Part shown: positions 46,195-49,086 of the stretch, piece after piece | Layout: the number at the start of each line of letters is the position of its first letter | Numbering within the stretch: the first letter of the stretch is position 1 | NCBI GenBank assembly: GCA_002633315.1 | Contig: NWBN01000009.1 | Span: 1-49,086 of the forward strand | Length of the DNA: 49,086 bases | Direction of reading: 5' to 3' | Source: Bacteroidales bacterium Phil6 | GTDB lineage: Bacteria; Bacteroidota; Bacteroidia; Bacteroidales; F082 | Translations under genes and position numbers: made by a program | Notes under the pieces: model-generated | The model's database searches: none | Told to the model about the DNA's origin: nothing | Seen by the model: the letters and a program-made list of their open reading frames with translations, nothing else

Positions 46195-46403
46195 ATTATT
46201 ATATTATATTGATTTTCAACTATTTAATATAACAATATGAAAATCAATTACATTATAAAACGCATACCACAAACCGGAAAAATGAGACAATCAGAAAAAG
46301 AGACTGCATTCTAAAAAAAATAAAAAAGATAAAAAAAGTGCTATTTCTCACATTTTTAATGAAAAAAAATGAAAATTTTAGCAACTGAATGAAAAAAAAA
46401 GTA

Positions 46404-46411
46404 TAACTTTG
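46404..46411 (+). promoter_or_regulatory. -7 promoter element of the HU gene
   Basis: TAACTTTG with an A-tract upstream (46391-46400); the ATG is at 46458. Confidence 0.6.
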
Positions 46412-46457
46412 CAGTCAAAATTTATTTTTTACTAACTAACTTAAATTAATTTTAGAT

Positions 46458-46733
46458 ATGACAAAAGCTGAAATCGTTACAAAGATCACTGAAGAAACCG
46501 GTATCGAGAAAAGCAACACACAAAGAGTTGTGGAAGCTTTTATGGAAATCGTCAAAAATTCTGTAAAGAGTGGCGAGCCTGTATATCTCAGAGGTTTTGG
46601 TAGTTTCATCAAGAAAACCAGAAAACAAAAAGTCGGCAGAAACATAAAGAAAGAAACTCCGATTGTTATTCCGGAACACGACATTCCGGCATTCAAGCCT
46701 GCCAAGACTTTTGTTAATGAGATGAAAAAATAA
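46458..46733 (+). CDS. HU/IHF-family DNA-binding protein
   Basis: 91 aa, the full HU length. The signature of the arm region is GEPVYLRGFGSFIKKTRKQKVGRN followed by IPEHDIPAFKPAKTF, including the conserved proline at the arm tip. It bends DNA and compacts the nucleoid. It is followed by the COX24-type small gene and RNase G, an order conserved across Bacteroidales. Confidence 0.95.
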   Translation: MTKAEIVTKITEETGIEKSNTQRVVEAFMEIVKNSVKSGEPVYLRGFGSFIKKTRKQKVGRNIKKETPIVIPEHDIPAFKPAKTFVNEMKK

Positions 46734-46760
46734 CAGATAGTACATTTAAAACTATTTTAT

Positions 46761-46850
46761 ATGCCAAACGGTAAAAAACATAAAAGGCACAAAATGTCCA
46801 CACATAAACGCAAAAAACGTTTAAGGAAAGACAGACACAAGAAGAAATAA
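46761..46850 (+). CDS. 29-aa AURKAIP1/COX24-type basic peptide, probable small ribosomal protein
   Basis: 29 aa with 17 Lys/Arg/His-rich positions: MPNGKKHKRHKMSTHKRKKR then LRKDRHKKK. This matches the AURKAIP1/COX24 domain peptide found in this phylum next to HU, related to mitochondrial mS38 and to the bacterial bS22 group that sits in the small ribosomal subunit. The assignment to a ribosomal role is from family knowledge. It starts 27 bases after the HU stop, so it is co-transcribed. Short enough to be missed by most gene finders. Confidence 0.85.
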   Translation: MPNGKKHKRHKMSTHKRKKRLRKDRHKKK

Positions 46851-46880
46851 TTTGTAAAAGTTGTTTTCTTCAGGAAACGA

Positions 46881-46917
46881 AATAACACAGCATTGGGATA
46901 ATGTTGTGTTATTTATT
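46881..46917 (+). terminator. Stem-loop between the COX24-type gene and the RNase G gene
   Basis: AATAACACAGCAT (46881-46893) pairs with ATGTTGTGTTATT (46901-46913), one G-U, loop TGGGATA, followed by TATTTATT. It is either a terminator of the HU unit or an RNA structure in the leader of the RNase G gene, which begins 35 bases later. Confidence 0.6.
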
Positions 46918-46951
46918 TATTCATTAATTTTTAACCTTTGCAAATACAGAG

Positions 46952-48517
46952 ATGGATACAGAATCAATCAACAGAGAGCTTATCATCAGTTCTGATGTTT
47001 CAGAGGTTAGTATTGTTTTGTTGGAAGACAAACAACTTGTTGAGTTTCACAAAGAGCAAAGCAACACGAATTTCTCTGTCGGCGATGTATATTACGGCAG
47101 AATCAGGAAGATTCTTCCCGGATTGAATGCTGCATTCGTTGACATCGGAAATCAGAAAGATGCATTTTTGCATTACCTGGATTTGGGTTCGCAGATAAGG
47201 TCATTGATAGAATACACCAGACTTGCCACCAAGGGCAACAAGGCTCAATCCGACATGGACAGTTTCAAATTACTGCCGGACATCGACAAGAGCGGCAAGA
47301 TTTCGGACTTCTTGTCGGCAGGTGATTATTTACCTGTTCAAATAGCGAAAGAGCCTATCAATACCAAGGGTCCGCGTATCTCGGCAGAAATATCTTTCGC
47401 AGGACGCTATTTGGTATTAGTACCTTTCTCCAACCGCGTCTCCGTGTCTCAGAAAATACGGAGCGGTGAAGAGAGAGGCAGACTCAAACGCCTGATACAG
47501 AGCATAAGACCTAACAACTTCGGTGTTATTATCCGCACTGTGGCTGAAGGTAAGAAAGTAGAAGAACTCGACACCGACATGAGATTCCTCATCAGCAAAT
47601 GGGAACAGTTGTCGAACAACCTCGCCAATCTGACTACATCAGCCAAGTTGGTGAGCGAGTTGGACCGCACTTCTGTCATGCTGCGCGACATCCTCAACGA
47701 GTCATTCAACGGCATACACGTTGACAATAATGAGATTTACGAGGATGTCAAGAGCTTTATCAATACCATAGCACCGCAAAAAAACGATATAGTAAAATTA
47801 TATAAAGGCAAAGAACCCATTTTCGACTATTTCGGCATAACAAAACAAATAAAAGGGTTGTTCGGTAAAATCGTCACCATAAGAAACGGTGTTTATTTAA
47901 TCATCGAGCATACCGAAGCCATGCACGTCATCGATGTCAACAGCGGACATCGTTTGAACAAGGAAAATACTCAGGAAGAAAACGCATTAGCTGTAAATCT
48001 TGAGGCTGCTACTGAAATAGCACGACAACTGCGACTGAGAGACATGGGCGGCATTATCATCGTCGATTTTATCGATATGCACGAAGCCAAAAACCGCAAG
48101 CTCCTATTTGAGAAACTACAGCAGGAAATGTCAAAAGACCGTGCAAAACATACTATCCTGCCTGCAACAAAATTCGGTCTTATTCAAATTACAAGACAAA
48201 GGGTTCGCCCTGAAACGGAGATTACCGTAAATGAAAAATGCCCCGTCTGCGACGGAACAGGCAAAATAAAACCGTCAACATTGTTTATTGACGAGATTGA
48301 ACACAATATCAACTACTTGTTTTTAGACCAAAACGAAAAATCGTTGACTATTCAAGTACACCCTTTCATATACGCATACCTGACAAAAGGGTTGTTTTCA
48401 ATCAGAAAGAAATGGATGTGGAAATACAAAAGACATATAAAGATAATTCCGGTAAAATCATTCCATATCTTACAAGTCAATTTTCAAGATTCAAACGGAG
48501 ACGACATGTCATTCTGA
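46952..48517 (+). CDS. rng: Ribonuclease G/E family endoribonuclease
   Basis: 521 aa. An S1 domain (about 35-130, GDVYYGRIRKILPGLNAAFVDIG) with an insertion, the DNase I-like catalytic region with metal-binding Asp328 (VIDVNSGH) and Asp372 (IIIVDFIDM), and the zinc link CPVCDGTG (Cys430, Cys433) that joins subunits. The length matches RNase G, and there is no long C-terminal scaffold as in E. coli RNase E. It processes rRNA and mRNA. Preceded by a stem-loop, which recalls the autoregulation by leader structure known for rne; not shown here. Confidence 0.94.
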   Translation: MDTESINRELIISSDVSEVSIVLLEDKQLVEFHKEQSNTNFSVGDVYYGRIRKILPGLNAAFVDIGNQKDAFLHYLDLGSQIRSLIEYTRLATKGNKAQSDMDSFKLLPDIDKSGKISDFLSAGDYLPVQIAKEPINTKGPRISAEISFAGRYLVLVPFSNRVSVSQKIRSGEERGRLKRLIQSIRPNNFGVIIRTVAEGKKVEELDTDMRFLISKWEQLSNNLANLTTSAKLVSELDRTSVMLRDILNESFNGIHVDNNEIYEDVKSFINTIAPQKNDIVKLYKGKEPIFDYFGITKQIKGLFGKIVTIRNGVYLIIEHTEAMHVIDVNSGHRLNKENTQEENALAVNLEAATEIARQLRLRDMGGIIIVDFIDMHEAKNRKLLFEKLQQEMSKDRAKHTILPATKFGLIQITRQRVRPETEITVNEKCPVCDGTGKIKPSTLFIDEIEHNINYLFLDQNEKSLTIQVHPFIYAYLTKGLFSIRKKWMWKYKRHIKIIPVKSFHILQVNFQDSNGDDMSF

Positions 48518-48543
48518 ACATGTTGCCGTGAAACACGAATACG

Positions 48544-48579
48544 AGGTCGGCTGTCATCAACAACAGCCGACCTTTTTTG
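48544..48579 (+). terminator. Terminator after RNase G
   Basis: AGGTCGGCTGT (48544-48554) pairs exactly with ACAGCCGACCT (48563-48573), then six Ts. Confidence 0.9.
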
Positions 48580-48805
48580 TAATCTGCTGAATGTTATTTC
48601 TAAAAGAATTATATTCATTATGTCTTATTAAAAACTGTAAATTTCAACAAAAAATATTTTGTCATTCATTGGATATATCAAAATATAAACAAAAAAACGA
48701 CACTTGATTCAACAAAAAAAACTGTATATGAAATTTTGTACTAATTTAATTGTCAATTATTTACTTCTTTTCGAACTAATAATGAATGTACATGACCACA
48801 ATTTT

Positions 48806-48836
48806 CTTGCTTTTTTATTATTTTTCCGTATATTCG
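48806..48836 (+). promoter_or_regulatory. Promoter candidate of the decayed or short frame at 48860
   Basis: CTTG (48806-48809), 19 bp, TATATTCG (48829-48836, one mismatch to TAnnTTTG). ATG 48860 follows 23 bases later. Confidence 0.4.
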
Positions 48837-48859
48837 CCAAATCACAAAAACTTTTCAAT

Positions 48860-49076
48860 ATGAAAACACAAACTGTAAACAAAAAATCAATCGGTGACAA
48901 TATCTAATAATGACAGTATTCCTCTTTTAAAGAGATCGATGAAGAATATTATTATGGCTGGATTTCATATACAAGAATTAACAAAAAACACGAAAATTAC
49001 CTTGTCTTACACGATATGGCTTTCTGTACAATTCCCAATTACCCGCTGTTCGGGCAAAATAGTTTTATCGGCATAA
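48860..49076 (+). pseudogene. Possible decayed small gene
   Basis: ATG 48860 opens 15 codons (MKTQTVNKKSIGDNI) and then TAA TAA TGA. The same frame continues open for about 56 codons to a stop at 49074-49076, with protein-like composition (DEEYYYGWISYTRINKK, then HDMAFCTIPNYPLFGQNSF). It may be a gene broken by stop mutations, or the open run may be chance in AT-rich DNA. No family recognised. The rest of 48580-48805 shows no gene. Confidence 0.3.
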
Positions 49077-49086
49077 ATTAAACAAA

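Noticed and set aside
1..49086. CRISPR array, transposase genes, rRNA
   Set aside because: I looked for regularly spaced repeats, IS-type terminal repeats with a transposase and rRNA motifs and saw none.

Overview
The window is chromosomal DNA from a member of the Bacteroidota, most likely order Bacteroidales. The signs are an AT-rich genome, many Bacteroides-type promoters (-7 box TAnnTTTG, sometimes with TTTG about 20 bp upstream) in place of sigma-70 boxes, few Shine-Dalgarno sites, a tRNA gene without an encoded CCA, and lineage markers: GldD and GldE, an S46 dipeptidyl-peptidase, a DAHP synthase-chorismate mutase fusion, and the HU / 29-aa COX24 peptide / RNase G cluster. I cannot name a genus.

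Layout. 1-2.4 kb: a tandemly duplicated caspase-like (C14) lipoprotein gene, of which only the tail of the first copy is inside the window, a coupled small membrane protein and a decayed ATPase relic. 2.5-10.7 kb: housekeeping genes (tRNA-Pro, trxB, S46 peptidase with a PrsW-type membrane protease, an ALDH3 aldehyde dehydrogenase, a small PLDc_N-like membrane protein, 5-formyl-THF cyclo-ligase, glyA). 11-12.5 kb: an AAA/DUF4143 ATPase between two copies of a 37-bp direct repeat. 12.6-19 kb: a polyprenyl diphosphate synthase, then an AT-rich glycosylation cluster (GtrB-like GT2, a large unknown membrane protein, GtrA, a GT39-like transferase), probably acting on polyprenyl-phosphate-linked sugars. 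19.3-30.7 kb: a small beta-barrel protein, the DAHPS-CM fusion, asnS, rpoN, a PAP2-like membrane protein, a second beta-barrel protein, a universal stress protein, a SPOR protein, ruvB, queG and a YitT-family protein. 31-35.3 kb: ssb-gldE-gldD and an unrecognised exported protein. 35.7-46.1 kb: corA, a histidine kinase with a sigma-54-type response regulator, an OB-fold lipoprotein, and a four-gene TolC/HlyD/ABC ATPase/MacB-like permease operon. 46.4-48.5 kb: HU, a 29-aa COX24-type peptide, RNase G. 48.6-49.1 kb: no intact gene, possibly a decayed one.

The best-connected regulatory story is at 36.8-46.1 kb. The efflux operon is preceded by a perfect 19-bp palindrome, a second half-conserved copy 22 bp upstream, and a near-consensus -24/-12 element. 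An NtrC-type regulator and its kinase lie just upstream on the other strand, and rpoN is elsewhere in the window. The kinase, regulator, sigma factor, operators, promoter and target operon can therefore all be proposed from this one sequence. Other noteworthy points are the caspase duplication, a dispersed promoter-bearing repeat at 12.5 and 19.3 kb, repeats at the ATPase promoter, a 26-bp palindrome between the divergent ssb and yitT genes, and a long inverted repeat before HU.
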